DNA of 64,000 nucleotides from Pochonia chlamydosporia 170 (taxonomy: Eukaryota > Ascomycota > Sordariomycetes > Hypocreales > Clavicipitaceae), in the NCBI RefSeq assembly GCF_001653235.2, contig NC_035792.1, positions 1,240,001 through 1,304,000 of the forward strand, in the 5' to 3' direction. Within the stretch, counting starts at the first letter, position 1. Each line of letters starts with the position of its first letter. Positions 46,785 to 59,042 of this stretch are shown piece after piece. The position numbers were made by a program, and so were the translations under genes. A model generated the notes under the pieces. The model was not told the origin of the DNA. It made no database searches and worked only from the letters and a program-made list of their open reading frames with translations.

Positions 46785-48138
46785 CTACGTGATGTAAACC
46801 TTCTTCAACCCCTCGGCAGGATAAATCTCCCCAGTTTGGATGTCCTTCACCAGCGTTGGTGGTAATCCCGCCTTCTTCGCTTGATCCTGCAATCTCTGTG
46901 ATCCGTACACTCTCCCATTCGGTAAGAGCATCAAGTCATGTTCCACGTGACTCTTGGTATGGTGTGCGTAGGGCACATTCCTAGCCAGTTCGTTCAACTC
47001 AGTCGAGCAAATAGGGCAGACGCCATGTCCGAGGGTCGAAGTGCCTTCTCCGTGGTGCGCGGCCGACGAGTGACAGGCCGGGGTTTTCAAAGCAGACAAA
47101 CCCGAGGAGAGGGCGACGTGGAGGAGTGGAACGGACGGTAGGGCGAGGAGGTTGTTGTGGGCGGTGGTGAAGAGGTCTGCTAGGTCGGTCCAGCGGGAGG
47201 GTTTGTAATAGCTGGCGTAGGCAGATGATGAGGGGCCGTCGGGCGGGAAGGCGAGCAGGCCGCATGATTGGGATACTTCCTTGGGGTAGGTCTTCCAGTA
47301 GGGGATGAGATACTTTTTGGCGTGGGCGATGGCTTCGAGAAGCTTGGGCTCGGATTGCGTGCGGATTAGCTCGACGTATTGCTGGAGACGGAGCATGAAT
47401 TCTAGCTTGCTCTGCGGGTCGTTAGTTTTTGATATTCGGGGTGGTTTGTATGTGCAAAGTGTGCCTACCTCCATCTTTCGCAGCTCTTTCTTGTTATCTG
47501 TACACCAGGCGAGGGCTTCGGTGACGCTGCCGTTTAGGAGAGCCTGTCGAATACGGCTCATGTTTACGAAGGTCTCGACGTCGACGAGGTCCTGCATGTC
47601 CTTTTCGTCGGCTAGTTCGCTGGCACTCTGGTTGAACCCGTGTCTGAGCAGGTAATCTGCTAGAAGACGGTCCAGCCGTCGTCGACTCCATCCTTCGTAC
47701 TTGACGTCGTCTACACTGCGCATGGAGTACAGTTCGTCGAGGTGTGTGATGCGTGCGGCCGTCTGATGGTGTAATCTGGCCTCTTCTTCGGCATATGTGG
47801 TGAGTTTACGCTTTACTCCCCGCATTCGGGTAATCATTGCGTCGATGTTTCGGAGGACATCTTGCTGTGAGGCTCGGCCGGACACGGCGGCTGTTGCGGA
47901 GTCTTTGAGCAGTGTCTTGAGTGTGGATGTGTCTTTTTCGATTATGAAGTGGGCGGAACGGAAGTTCTTGCGGAGGAGCTCGTGTGGGAGGCGTAGGAGC
48001 GGTTGGTCCTGTTTTGATGATGATGTGTTAGATGTGATGTGTGGTGGATGGGTTGGTTTGTGATGTTGCGGGGTGGCAGTTACGGACCAGCAGAAGATGC
48101 TCGTTATGTTTGAGCGTGGATTGCTCGTAGTCGGCCAT
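46785..48138 (-). CDS. gid9: GID/CTLH E3 ubiquitin ligase subunit GID9 (FYV10/MAEA)
   Basis: Three exons (48138-48088, 48008-47469, 47411-46785) give 405 aa. It is a RING-like subunit of the GID (CTLH) ligase, which marks gluconeogenic enzymes for degradation in yeast. Visible parts are a coiled region, LisH at about 126-153 ([20 protein letters not shown]), CTLH from about 160, CRA-type helices, and the degenerate RING from about 329 (CPICSTEL .. [20 protein letters not shown]). Intron 1 (79 bp) has an unusual GTCCGT donor, placed because it yields [20 protein letters not shown], the conserved junction. Intron 2 (57 bp, GTAGGC, ACTAAC branch) is a multiple of three without stops, so unspliced RNA would still encode a protein with 19 extra residues between 'LRKME' and 'SKLEF'. 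Confidence 0.92.
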
Positions 48139-51100
48139 GATGGGTGCGGGCGATATTACTGCCTCTGGTGTGAAGGTGTCATTGAAAGAAAGGGCTCGGT
48201 GCAGAACCTGGGAAGCGAAATTCGAAGTAGGCGTTTCACCCGGCCATGATGTGATTTGATGTTGGAAGTCTGGGGTTGAGGTCGGGCACTGGTTGACCCA
48301 GGCCGATTCTAAGTGGTTGGAGCTATCAGTGGGTTGGTTCGGCATTGGTGGGGCAGGAAGCTTGCATGTCCTGCCTGCATATTGGGAACTTGGTGAAGAC
48401 GAAACAAACACAATGACGTTGCGATGCAGAGAAGAGACAACACGGCTATGGACGAGTTGGACGCCCAGCATGTTCAATTGTTTGTTCTTTGCTTCCGTCT
48501 TGCATGCATGTGTCCTAAAGCATCAAATCAATTCACTCCATGTCTCACAAGAGGATTCGACCGGTTTGAGTTTCGCTTCATCAGCAGGTACAAAATCACA
48601 ATGAACTCGGGCTGAATTATCACAGGTCAACCACCAGGATCGTACCAAACCAGTCGAGAGACTGCTTATCCATCAGCCTGAGACCCAAAAGATTACAAAA
48701 TTCCATGACATGGCTGGCGGCTAGTCCCAAGCGAAAGAAGCCTGATGCACAGACAGATTACAAGGCCTCATCGATCGAGTGAAATATGATAGAAAGGTGA
48801 TGGAAAGATAGCAACCCAATACTGCTGGCCAATTGCATCTTGATATTGCACTCCATATGTAGGCAAGATGTAAATTGCGCAACTATTCACCGGCCAGCAT
48901 GAAACTATGACGGACGGCAACACAATTCCCTCGTTGTCGTGTCACCGTGATTGCGACATGCAGCGATTGTGTTCGTTGATAGAGAGTGGTTTGGCTGATT
49001 TTGTGGTATGTATTGTAGGTCGTACAACCAAGAAAACCCGGTTCCCGAAATAGACCAGACTGTTTCACTCCGGTCTGCTTACCGCTTCTCAAGTGATGTA
49101 ACTATTGATGAACAAACTTTCATCAGCTGGACATACAGTACTCAATCGGTGGATTACAAACCATCGGCAAGTTTTTGAAGCCTTCCTCAGCTTGGCCAGC
49201 TCTTCGAGATGCCGCAGGTATGGTCGCACGTCTCCAAAGCCAAGCCGGGAGTTGCACAAATTGGGCATTGGTCCCAAGCCACCAGCACTTTGCACTTTAG
49301 GCAGTGCTGTACCTGAAGGCAGCAACATGGAGCCTTTTTATTGACATGGTCGAGAACGCATCTTGCCTGGCACGTCAAAGGAGAAGACAGAGACGTCACG
49401 GGGCACGTGCAGCAAGAAATAGACAGGCTCGGCAAAAACAGACCGATTGGATTCAATACATTTCTGTTCAGGAACGGGTGTGAGCGGCTGAATATGGCTG
49501 CAGTCCTGTGATGAATAACGTGAGAAGAAGCAGGATACTCGTGATTGCCTGTGAAGGGACTACTGAACGGCTGGGGAAGAGAACCATGACCGGAGAAGGA
49601 CGATTTGAATGCGCTTGGCCAGACAAGTACCGCGAGTACCTAGGTACCCAAGTACAATTGGGTACGTACTGTAGTACCGGTACCCAACGCCCTCAATAAG
49701 CTTTGTGTTGGTCGTTGGAAGTGCTCAATGTGCGGCATGGCCCCATTCGCCACGAGTTCCTATTGGACAGGGCAACCACAATGTGTCAAACAAGTTCAGT
49801 TGATTGGACAGCTGCGTTCATGCCTCAGGCATAAATGTCGACGAGTTGAGCAAAGCGTCCCCCCTCCTATTTATGACTGACCGTCTCCCGGCTGCACGTG
49901 TTCCACATCCCTCTCCGCCGCGTGACCCAGCAAATCAACCAGCCGCCTGCTTGCCCACCCACTTTGAGGACGAGGAAGCAAGTGACTCCGAAGTGAGTGA
50001 CCCCAAAGCAGACAGAGAGTCGACCATCTGGACCCCAAACCCAGTTGAGGACCCCGGCCCAGAGCAAAAAGCCAGCAGCAGAGCACAGCCAAAGCCAGAG
50101 ACGCCAGACCAGGCCTGACACACTTGAACCAGTCCAGCAGTCCCCACCCCCCAGACAAAGACAGCCAAAGCAAGCCAAGCCAGTCAGGACCAGTCAATCC
50201 AGTCGAAGTCCAAGTCTGGTCCAGTCTGGTTGCCGCCTTGCCTTGTCTTCCCTCTCTGGTCTCAGGCGCGACCTGCGCAACTTGGTCCTACTCAGATCTA
50301 TCGCCCCTTGTAACTAGAAGCATAAGAATCTCGTCTCGGAGCTCGACGATTACACCGTCGCCCATTTTTAAGTCTTCAATTTTATTTTCCCTTCCCTTGC
50401 TGCACGTACCCGGCTTGTGTCCTTTTGTGCAAACCAAGCTGCGGGTCTGCCGCGACTTACATTCGACGCCCGGTCGGCGCGATATCACGAGATTCACCAA
50501 AAACACGTGAGTTGAAAACCCGTGATCTGGGAGTCTCCAGAGCACATGATCTGCGAGGTATGTCTGCTATATGCGCCTTTTCATTAGTCTTCACGATGTC
50601 CGTTTGTCGCTTTCCATGGAGTTTTTGATGGAATTCCAGGTCCTTTGCGTCGATTCTGATGGGTAGAACCTCTGCCGCGAAAATTACTCGCCGTCGCCAC
50701 CGTGAACCTGCTCTGGCCATGAGATTCCATCTCACGGTGGCGCCAAGTCATCAAGTGACGACTTACACGCATCTCGAGGCGATGAGAGTGATACGGCCGA
50801 CCACGACGATGGACTAGCAACCCGCTCGTTCATCTTGGTGACGATGCGTGTTGTCGTTGGTTTTCCCCGCATCGCGTCGTGATTTCCGTGGCGAGGATGC
50901 GTGGCTTCATTGACAGCACCACCCAACAACAACTGTCATTCTGCGCGACAAGTTGAATCTCAAACCCCAAACGGCACTCATTTCCTCTGTCGATACATGT
51001 TGCGTGTGCTGTCGATTTTGCCAGTTTGAGAGCACTTGTTGAGGGTGCTGATGACTGAAGCAAGCGCTTTTGTCTATTTGGTTGCCGTGACCGTGTTCAA

Positions 51101-51364
51101 AATGAAATGAATGCGCCCACACAAGGCTGGTTGCCATTGTTGCTTTGCACAACCATCAATAGGAATGGCCAACTTGACCAGAATTCTTATTATCCTGTTT
51201 GCATGCTTATCATTCTGCACGTCGCATCTTGTTTCCATTAGATGAGCTTATTCTGACCTTTTTGTGAACCAGTTGTGAGGCATAGACCCAAAAGCTTGCC
51301 AAGGTTATTACGTCGAGGGCCACAAGCCCGTTCGCTTGACATTGTCACAAGTCTTTGGAAAGCA
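48139..51364. other. Divergent intergenic region (3.2 kb) upstream of GID9 and CBF1
   Basis: Contains a GTAC-rich palindrome cluster at 49627-49683, CACGTG sites at 49404, 49895 and 50504, and CCAGTC-rich sequence around 50125-50230. A small acidic/proline-rich frame (ATG 49873 to TGA 50118, 81 codons, MTDRLPAARVPHPSPP..) could be an upstream ORF or tiny gene, but nothing confirms it. Probably largely promoter and long 5' UTR of CBF1. Confidence 0.4.
49627..49683. repeat. GTAC palindrome cluster with 8 bp inverted repeat
   Basis: Eight GTAC tetramers in 57 bp (starting at 49627, 49636, 49644, 49652, 49662, 49666, 49674 and 49680). The arms GTACCCAA (49644-49651) and TTGGGTAC (49658-49665) form a perfect inverted repeat around 6 bp. 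Confidence 0.7.
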
Positions 51365-52351
51365 ATGTCTGATTCCATTGCGATTGACCAGCCTGATTTG
51401 TCCAGTCTCACCGGCTCTCCCGGCTCTAAGAGAAAGCGTGAACTGGACAGCCCAGGTGCACAGCGTGCTAAGCGTGCTTCTGCTGCTCCCCCTGCAGCCA
51501 TGACTGCTGACACTGCTGCATTTATTGAGAATGCTATTGAAGCAACTCACGCCGCTGCCGCAAACGGTGTCAACGTAGCAGACTTCAATGCCTTGCAACA
51601 AGCTGCAGCTGCCGACCACACAGATGCATCTGATCCCTCAAATGCGACGAGTACCGCTCAAGCTGCACTTGGCATGTATCCTACACTTCACGTCCCTCCT
51701 TCGACAGAGGAGCAGTTTGCAGCTCAGGCAACCGCTGATGGCGAGCACCATCATCACGATCAAGCATTCAACCCCGACGTTCCCCAGCCTGATATGATGG
51801 ACCCTTCCGCAGTCGGCCAACAACCGCCACCAAATGGTGTTCAACCTGGACATCGATATTCTACATCCTCAGCTACTCCAAACCCCAAGCCTACCGTCGG
51901 CTCTGAGGAGTGGCACAAAATGCGGAAAGACAACCACAAAGAAGGTGAGCAGACTATACACATCCCCCTTTCGAATGGACTGGGCGGAATTTGCTGACAT
52001 TTCAATTTATTAGTTGAGCGAAGACGGCGTGAGACCATTAATGAAGGCATCAATGAGCTAGCTAAGATTGTTCCTGGGTGCGAAAAGAACAAGGGTTCCA
52101 TCTTGCAGCGCGCCGTCAGCTTTATTTCACAGCTCAAGGAGAATGAGCAGCAAAACATCGAAAAATGGACACTTGAAAAGCTGCTCACTGAGCAGGCCAT
52201 TACGGAGTTGAGTGCCTCCAACGACAAACTCAAGCAAGAATGTGAACGTCTTTACCGAGAATTGGAGACATGGAAGCGAGTTGCACAGAATGCTGGCCTA
52301 GAGCCTCCTCAGCCTAAGGAAGAGCCAAGCACGGGGGCGACGTCAAGTTAG
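51365..52351 (+). CDS. cbf1: bHLH transcription factor CBF1 (centromere/E-box binding)
   Basis: Two exons (51365-51944, 52014-52351; 69 bp intron GTGAGC..TTATTAG) give 305 aa. Splicing joins MRKDNHKE to VERRRRETINEG, creating the bHLH basic region with the His/Glu/Arg residues that read CACGTG. Helix 1 (INEGINELAKIVP), loop, helix 2 (GSILQRAVSFISQLKENEQ) and a following heptad coil (LTELSASNDKLKQECERLY-type pattern) complete the domain at about 190-290. The N-terminus has a basic patch (KRKRELDS), Ala/Gln-rich stretches and HHHH. The order and wording match fungal CBF1, which acts at centromere CDEI-like sites and sulfur/methionine genes. Start MSDSIAIDQPDL was preferred to an upstream in-frame Met at 51275. 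Three CACGTG sites upstream could allow autoregulation. Confidence 0.9.
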
Positions 52352-52905
52352 GAACTGGACAACGATTGCGTTTTGATTGACTAAGGGTGGGCTTTTGGGG
52401 ACAGAAACCAGCCTACCACGGTGGAGATCTAAAGACGGCCCTGGAAGAGGCATTTTACTTTGTGGCGAGCATGGCATCTCTGTGAAGACGCCCTCATCCA
52501 TTGGGATTATTGGATTGAGGAAACTTGGAATTGGCCTTTGTTTTGTGGTTATTGAGAACCTGGGAAGAGGGCTGAATGCAGGAGAAGCCAGGACGGTGGA
52601 GAAAGGCGTTCTGTTTCCTTTGACATGGCATCTCTAGAACCTGAGGAGGAGCCAGGTAGTGATTTACCGGTCTGTTGCAGAAATTGGTAGAAGGAAGCTC
52701 CGCCAACTTGCCGGACGGAATGGAACGGTCCCGAGGCAGTGGACGGTTATGCGGCCAAGGAAGAATCACTTGTGTATGGTTGGTACGGACTTTGATATTC
52801 AAGTGTTGTATCGAGAGGCGTTGGTGCGTTGCTTGCGCCGTGACAGTTTGTCTGGCACAGCTGCTGCTTTGATGGTGTATTGGCGCAGCGTGATTGTTTT
52901 GTTAT

Positions 52906-52921
52906 ACCTAGGTACCTAGGT
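52906..52921. repeat. Perfect 16 bp palindrome ACCTAGGTACCTAGGT
   Basis: Self-complementary over 16 bases. It shares the 11-mer ACCTAGGTACC with the GTAC cluster at 49638-49648. Confidence 0.8.
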
Positions 52922-55900
52922 GGTTATGTTGCACGTATTCGCTCTGGACAGAGACTAATATATCTACCGGCTTGGTTGAATAGCAGCGAATATGTGTATT
53001 ATTGCGCCATTGTTGACTCCCATGCTGCGGTTGTCACCTGGATGATATGTAGGACGAGGCCGTCAATGGTTGTTAACATGTATCCTTGTAGGAGGGTTTA
53101 CAATATGATATTAGCAATAGTGTAATGCCCAGCTTGTCGAGGCATTCCGATATCCACGAGACTTCTAGTAGCCTAGAAGCCTTGATCCCTTGTTCTGAAA
53201 CTAAAACAACCGTAACGGCATGTGCCTACTTTGACTCAAGATAACAGTATCGGGTATTATGGTGTTGACTCTTGCAACATAAAGCTACCAGCTTGTATGA
53301 ACTTGTAAAATGCTAATCTAGGCTGGCCGACTTTGCAGGGCACAAGTCGTTACTATTGCTTGGCTGTTGCACCATTGGGTCTGGCTATTACGCCGGTTTG
53401 ATGTCATCAGGAGATGGAAACATAAGGCTGTGTCTGAACTACAAATTTAGACTTAAAGATATAGAGAAAATATAAGAAGTAGAAAAATCTTTTCAAAGCA
53501 ATTCGCTTTCAGATTCACCCCCCATCCGTGACTGGAGGGCTGGGCATTCACCACGACATAACGAAATGAAAATAAGCTTTCAAGTGTAGGACTTTATCAC
53601 ACATAACTCAGATACCGGACATGTATTACTAAGAAGTATTGAGTATGCTTCCAAGACAAGAAATCGCCAAAGGTTAAATGCCAAAAGCCTAGGGTAGCTA
53701 GTCATCGCAACATCAACTTACCCTAAAGATGTGCAATTGCCAGCTGATTTGCTACATTGCAACTTCAAAAACATCATCCATTGCATTGAAACCAGTTGAT
53801 AGTAATTACATTACATTAAAAATAAACTCATTGCTTTTACTTATCCTGTCTTTATGATAATAGTCATGCGGACAAACATGTTCAGTCTTCACCAAATTCA
53901 TCTCATCATCAGAGTCAACGTCACAACCCTCAGCTCGCATCTCGTATCTTATAAACGACCATCTCGGCAACTCCCGCCATGCACGATATCAAAGACTGTT
54001 TCGTCAAAACAACCTAGTACCCATAGGGCTCGGCCATTTCCTCATTCATACTGTACATGCCACCATCACATGCAATGTAGGTTATATTGCCCACATCAAA
54101 CTAGTAGAATGCGTGCCCGGCTCAACCCTGGCGTGCCATATGTGACTGACGGAGATGGCAACTAGTTTGAATCTGTGTTGTGCACCATGACATGCCAAGA
54201 TTGGGTTGGGTGCCTGGGGAAGGGTTCTGGGGCGGCATGTAGTTATAGTTGGTTCTGTTGGATTATTTGCTAGGGTTGATGAACGAATGCTGCATTGAAT
54301 GTACGGAGTAGAAGGCGGAAATTGAGATTGATCCTGGTATGTATTGCCTAAAGGGTACTCCGTATATCCTAGCGCTCTTAGGTCTTCGTCTAATATTGAC
54401 GGACATATGTAGGGAGTGAAGTTCTATCACCTTGCTGCTGTCCCTGGCCTCCCTTGTATTTGATATCCCGTTTAGGTAACACGATCTTCTAATTCAGCAG
54501 AGAGATGAACCTAAATTAAGTTCACTTTACCCAAGACTTTCCAGTCATGAAGTTACCCTTCATACTGTTTGCAGCTCTGGTCATGTATATCAAATAAGTT
54601 AACCCTCCTCCCAGCAACATACTTACCCTTATCGAAACAACTTAACATCTGAAAACCCTGCAGCGGCCCAATTCGGGCCTTTTGCCTCCTCTGTCTCGAA
54701 ATCGCATTTCCAGCCGTCTTTAACCCGTCAACACCGATACATAGACGGACTTCTTCCCATCCCACGACCCTCGTGACGCGGGTGCTCGCAATATAAAATA
54801 GATTAAAAGACCCAATGTTGCCCAATCACCAGTACGTGCGTGACCTTATCTACAACACAACTGTGCATCCCCAAGTCAATAGCCTCTTTTTCCCATCCTC
54901 CGACCAAAGTTCACGCTCTCACCTCCTGTAACATATCAACTTCACCATCTAACTGATTTGCATACCCCGTCCTTAATCCCCTCTTATTCCCCAGCACCCC
55001 TAGCATCACGAAGCTCCCGGACAGGGGATTCCAAAACGCGTTACACAGACAAAACGCACGCCAAGGGAAATCAATGTCCAAGGGGTGTGGGCGTCTCGCT
55101 AACCAGGCCTGCGGATGGACAAAAGGGGGAATAAGGCTGCTCGCTTAGCTCTGGAACCTTTGTGATTGTCTGACAGGTTTTTCGGAATTCTCCGGACGGA
55201 GGGGAGAGTAAGAAATGCCAAGGACTTGTCTTATGTTTTTTGTGTCCTTTGTTGGGTTGATGCTCCGAAATCTCGTTTGATTATCCTCATGCGACGTGAT
55301 CAGATCGTAAACATTGAGCGGGATATTCAGGTAACGGGCGATTTTCTGCCGATGAGGTTACACAATAAGCATATTTCTGTAACAAGTGACAGGATTCTCA
55401 TCGGTTAGGTGTCATCTATTGAAACCTTTCAGCATGGGAAGAAACAGCTCACTACCGACGGAGAAATAGCAACTCGGCGGATAATCGGCGTCTAATCAAG
55501 TTGCTACTGTTCAGGTTCATGTACGGAGTATGTTTCGCCAACTTGATCCGACGGACATTGATCAGCGAGTGCATTTTCCCACATTGTGGTTCAGCATGAC
55601 ACAGTGACATTTGAAGGACTCGTGAATGGCTCGATCAGAATTGTCTCGAGCTCACACTCTCCAGATTGATGGGACAAATTAATTTGTACAGAGTTTCGGG
55701 CCGTTAGACAGCACGCAGAACGGGCAATTTATCTCACCCATCTATTACCCGTGTGTAGTTGAAATTTTCTGATCCCCAACAAGGTTGTGGGATGTGCGAC
55801 CTCCATCAGAGATTGTTTGGCGATGTCGACTTCAAAACACCTTGTGGTATTCAAAGACAGGAGGCGTATCATGGGACCGCACGACCGGGAAATGAATGAC

Positions 55901-56223
55901 ATGCCGTTGTGCTCTCCCGCTCTCTTTTCCCCTTCGTCTAAACTTGCTCTACGGCGTATGTATTCTAGTCCCTTGCACGGAGTATCTTGTGGCATAAAAC
56001 ACGCCTCAGCTGACCCCAAACTTGCCAGCCAGTGGACATACTCCAGACTGTACAGTAGTTAACTAGCTCGAGAGAAAGGAAAAAAAGGCATTCAGGCGAC
56101 CCAAACCAGCCAACGCCAGAAATCTCTCCGAAATTGCTTGCCCGGCCGTTCATTCCACCAAAACTCAAGGTAAAACAAGATTGAAAAGCACACACCCCCC
56201 TCTCTCAACAAGAGGTCTGTGCC

Positions 56224-56237
56224 GTACAGTACTGTAC
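56224..56237. repeat. Perfect 14 bp palindrome GTACAGTACTGTAC
   Basis: Self-complementary; another GTAC-cored element in noncoding DNA. Confidence 0.8.
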
Positions 56238-57347
56238 AGCACGGAACAGTTAGCCAGCAGCCGATGCCTCCATGTTCATTCAGCGTTGGCACGGTCCATC
56301 CTGTCACCGATGCTTCTCGATAGGCCCGGATGTCGTCCGGACGGGCTACACAGCAGCACTGGCGTTTTTTTTATTTGACCCTCATACCATGCCGGGGCGT
56401 TGGTGGGAGATGTAGCACATAGCGGGCAATGCAGCCAAGACGACGTCGTGTTTTGTACTGCTCTTTGCAGGGCACTGGTTGGGATTGGTTACGAAGGATA
56501 GGAGTCTGAGGTTGGCGTGAAGCATTCAAGTCAACACCTTTTGCGCAGCACTAGTCTTGAAAACGCAGTCAGCAATGAAAAGGATACACTACATGTTCTG
56601 TTCTGCACTATCAACGGCTAACACTAGCCGAATGACCATACTGGAGGAAGACCATGAAAGCCATCACCACCCCATTCAAAACACACCCTGTCTTAGGTAT
56701 TAGACTGACATACAGCCCAAGGTCCGCCGTCAAAGGAAAGGAAAGGAAAAAAGACAAGCTTGAACATGAAAACCACCCCTGTTGGCGCACAGACTCAAGG
56801 CACAGGGGAGGGGGATGGAATGGGATGATGTAACTGTAACAGTCGAGGTGGACCAACAACCGGTTGTCGCCTTGTCCCACGCAACACGCAACCGTGCCTC
56901 ACGCTCAAAGGGAACAGGGAACAGGGAAGATTGAGTTGGATGATGGGATGGGATGAAAAAAAAAAAGAGGGAAAGAAGAGGGCGAACAAACAAGTGGTGA
57001 ATGGTGAATGCTTGGGCAGCGCGTGCCTCGTGAATATACGGTGACAAGGGAGATTGTAGCCAGGATACTGGACAGTATACGATGGATGAGACAGCACGCT
57101 GTCAATGTACGGGGTATGTATGGGATGAAATGAAACAAACGTTGGGCAGTCTTGAGCTGCTGTATTATGTTGGGTGGTTCATACATAGTTTCCATGGCAT
57201 TTCCGAAGGCCCTCACAGATACTACTATTTACCAAGAGACATAATCCGCTCAATATAGCGTAGAGCACACATAGAGCACTCTGTAGATACACAAAGCAAC
57301 ATGAAAGTTTCACATCTCCTCTTTCCGACTTTCTGGGCCGTGGCGTC

Positions 57348-57369
57348 CACACACACACACACTCACACA
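57348..57369. repeat. CA dinucleotide microsatellite
   Basis: About seven uninterrupted CA units, then one T interruption and further CA. Confidence 0.8.
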
Positions 57370-59018
57370 TCTCACCGGCTTCACATGCCCTTGTCCCGCG
57401 CAAACTCTCACAAAGCCACGACTCATTGAAACCTGCTCACGTTCCCCCCTTGGTAGTATTCCAGAAGTCATTCTTCGCCGTGCAAATGCAAGCCCATTAC
57501 TCGAATGATAAAACAAAAAAGTCAACTCACAACCCCCTCGCCCACCCATTCAATCTTGTGCAAACACATCTAGGTCTCAAAAAGCAACAGCCTTCAGCCA
57601 CATGCCCGTCGGTTCACTCGTCCAATGGACGACTCTGTTTTCGCCCATTCAACGCATGGTTAATCAATGCCCTGCCGGTTCTCGGGTTCCAGACCGTGAT
57701 GACGAGTGGGACCCTGTAATGTTCCTTGAAGCTCAGCCTACCACGATTTTGCTAACCATGACACCATTGACGATGGGAATGCGTATTGCAGAGTGCGTCT
57801 TTGTGCCTGTGGCGGTTGTCGCGGGTTCGTTTTGTTTCTGGTCTGGGATTGTTTGGATGCTTGCAACTTGCAACCCACTTTACATGGTCAAGATTGGGAA
57901 ACGTGTGCGCGTGTACGGAGTATCGTGGAGACATTATACATGAGTCAAGGTACGGCATGGGTTTTGATGGGCCATTGTCCAAACTCAATCTGTGCTGAAG
58001 ATGACAAGGGCCGCGGGGTGCATGACAATGACAACGGTGTTGATGTGAGTTTGTGTGATGGACATGATGCTGATGATCATGGTTGAGTTGCCTGCATTGC
58101 AAATCGTACATGACGAACTATGACTTGAGTAGGTAAAGAGGTACAATACTACTTAGAACTCATATAAGACAGCAACTACTGTACTAGTTCATAACAGCCA
58201 AACCGGAAAGTCGCACATCATCAGGGCTATTCAACAAAAGCCACAGACTCAGATCGCAAGCCAAACAACTTTAGAACCCCCCTTATAACACGGGGCCACA
58301 AGGACTTATTCCGAATACATCCTGTCCCTTCTGCTATTCCTACGCGCCTGCCAAAGCCACAGTGCCACCGAAATATGCGACTCTATTCCATGAGACTCTG
58401 ACCCTTGCTGCAGCCGGTTAGCCGTGTCGCCTCACCACTCGATGACATACCTTGTCGTTTCTACTGGTTCATGGGAAATGCAGCTGCATCTATACCTAGG
58501 CACGCAACTTTGTCGTCCAATGGTTTCGTACCGAGTATGCTATCGCTGCTGGCGAGAACCGATGCGTGGCGTTGCCATCCTATGTTGGCCGTCCTTCTCT
58601 CATCTCATCTTGTTGAATAGATGATCTACTGACACGGCGCAATACAATACAAAACGCAGTTGCGTTTGTAATAAACAAGGATATTCGAGCACACACCATC
58701 TACCTGTTGTCACGCCCTTGCCTGGCTCAACCGTCGAGTTAAATCGGACAAAAACCCCAAATGTCTGCTCAATTGGACCAAAATCTCGTCTTGATCACCC
58801 ACACCTCGGCCACCATCGAATCAACATGCCACATCACGGAGCTCGTGCATCATGCTGCAGCAAGAACGTCAGTGCTCACGATTAAGTCCTATCCTAGTCT
58901 GCTTCTCCATTGTTCCCACTTCCGCCAACACGTCAAGTCCATACCGCCCCTGCAGCACTTGTATCCCTGCCATTGACGTCCCAAACTCTTTCCAAAAGAT
59001 TTACTTGAACCCAGCCCC

Positions 59019-59042
59019 GGCTGGCTGGCTGGCTGGCTGGCT
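59019..59042. repeat. GGCT tetranucleotide repeat (6 units)
   Basis: Six perfect GGCT copies in noncoding sequence. Confidence 0.9.

Noticed and set aside
49867..50197. Two overlapping minus-strand frames of over 100 codons, Leu/Trp/Gly-rich
   Set aside because: They are complements of the Pro/Gln-rich sequence on the other strand and show no splice or start support.
54553..54825. 90-codon minus-strand frame starting MGNIGSFNLFYIAS
   Set aside because: No recognisable motif and an AT-rich surrounding; could be chance.
57602..57943. 113-codon plus-strand frame with hydrophobic stretches
   Set aside because: Hydrophobicity comes from a low-complexity region, with no start context, splice extension or conserved motif.
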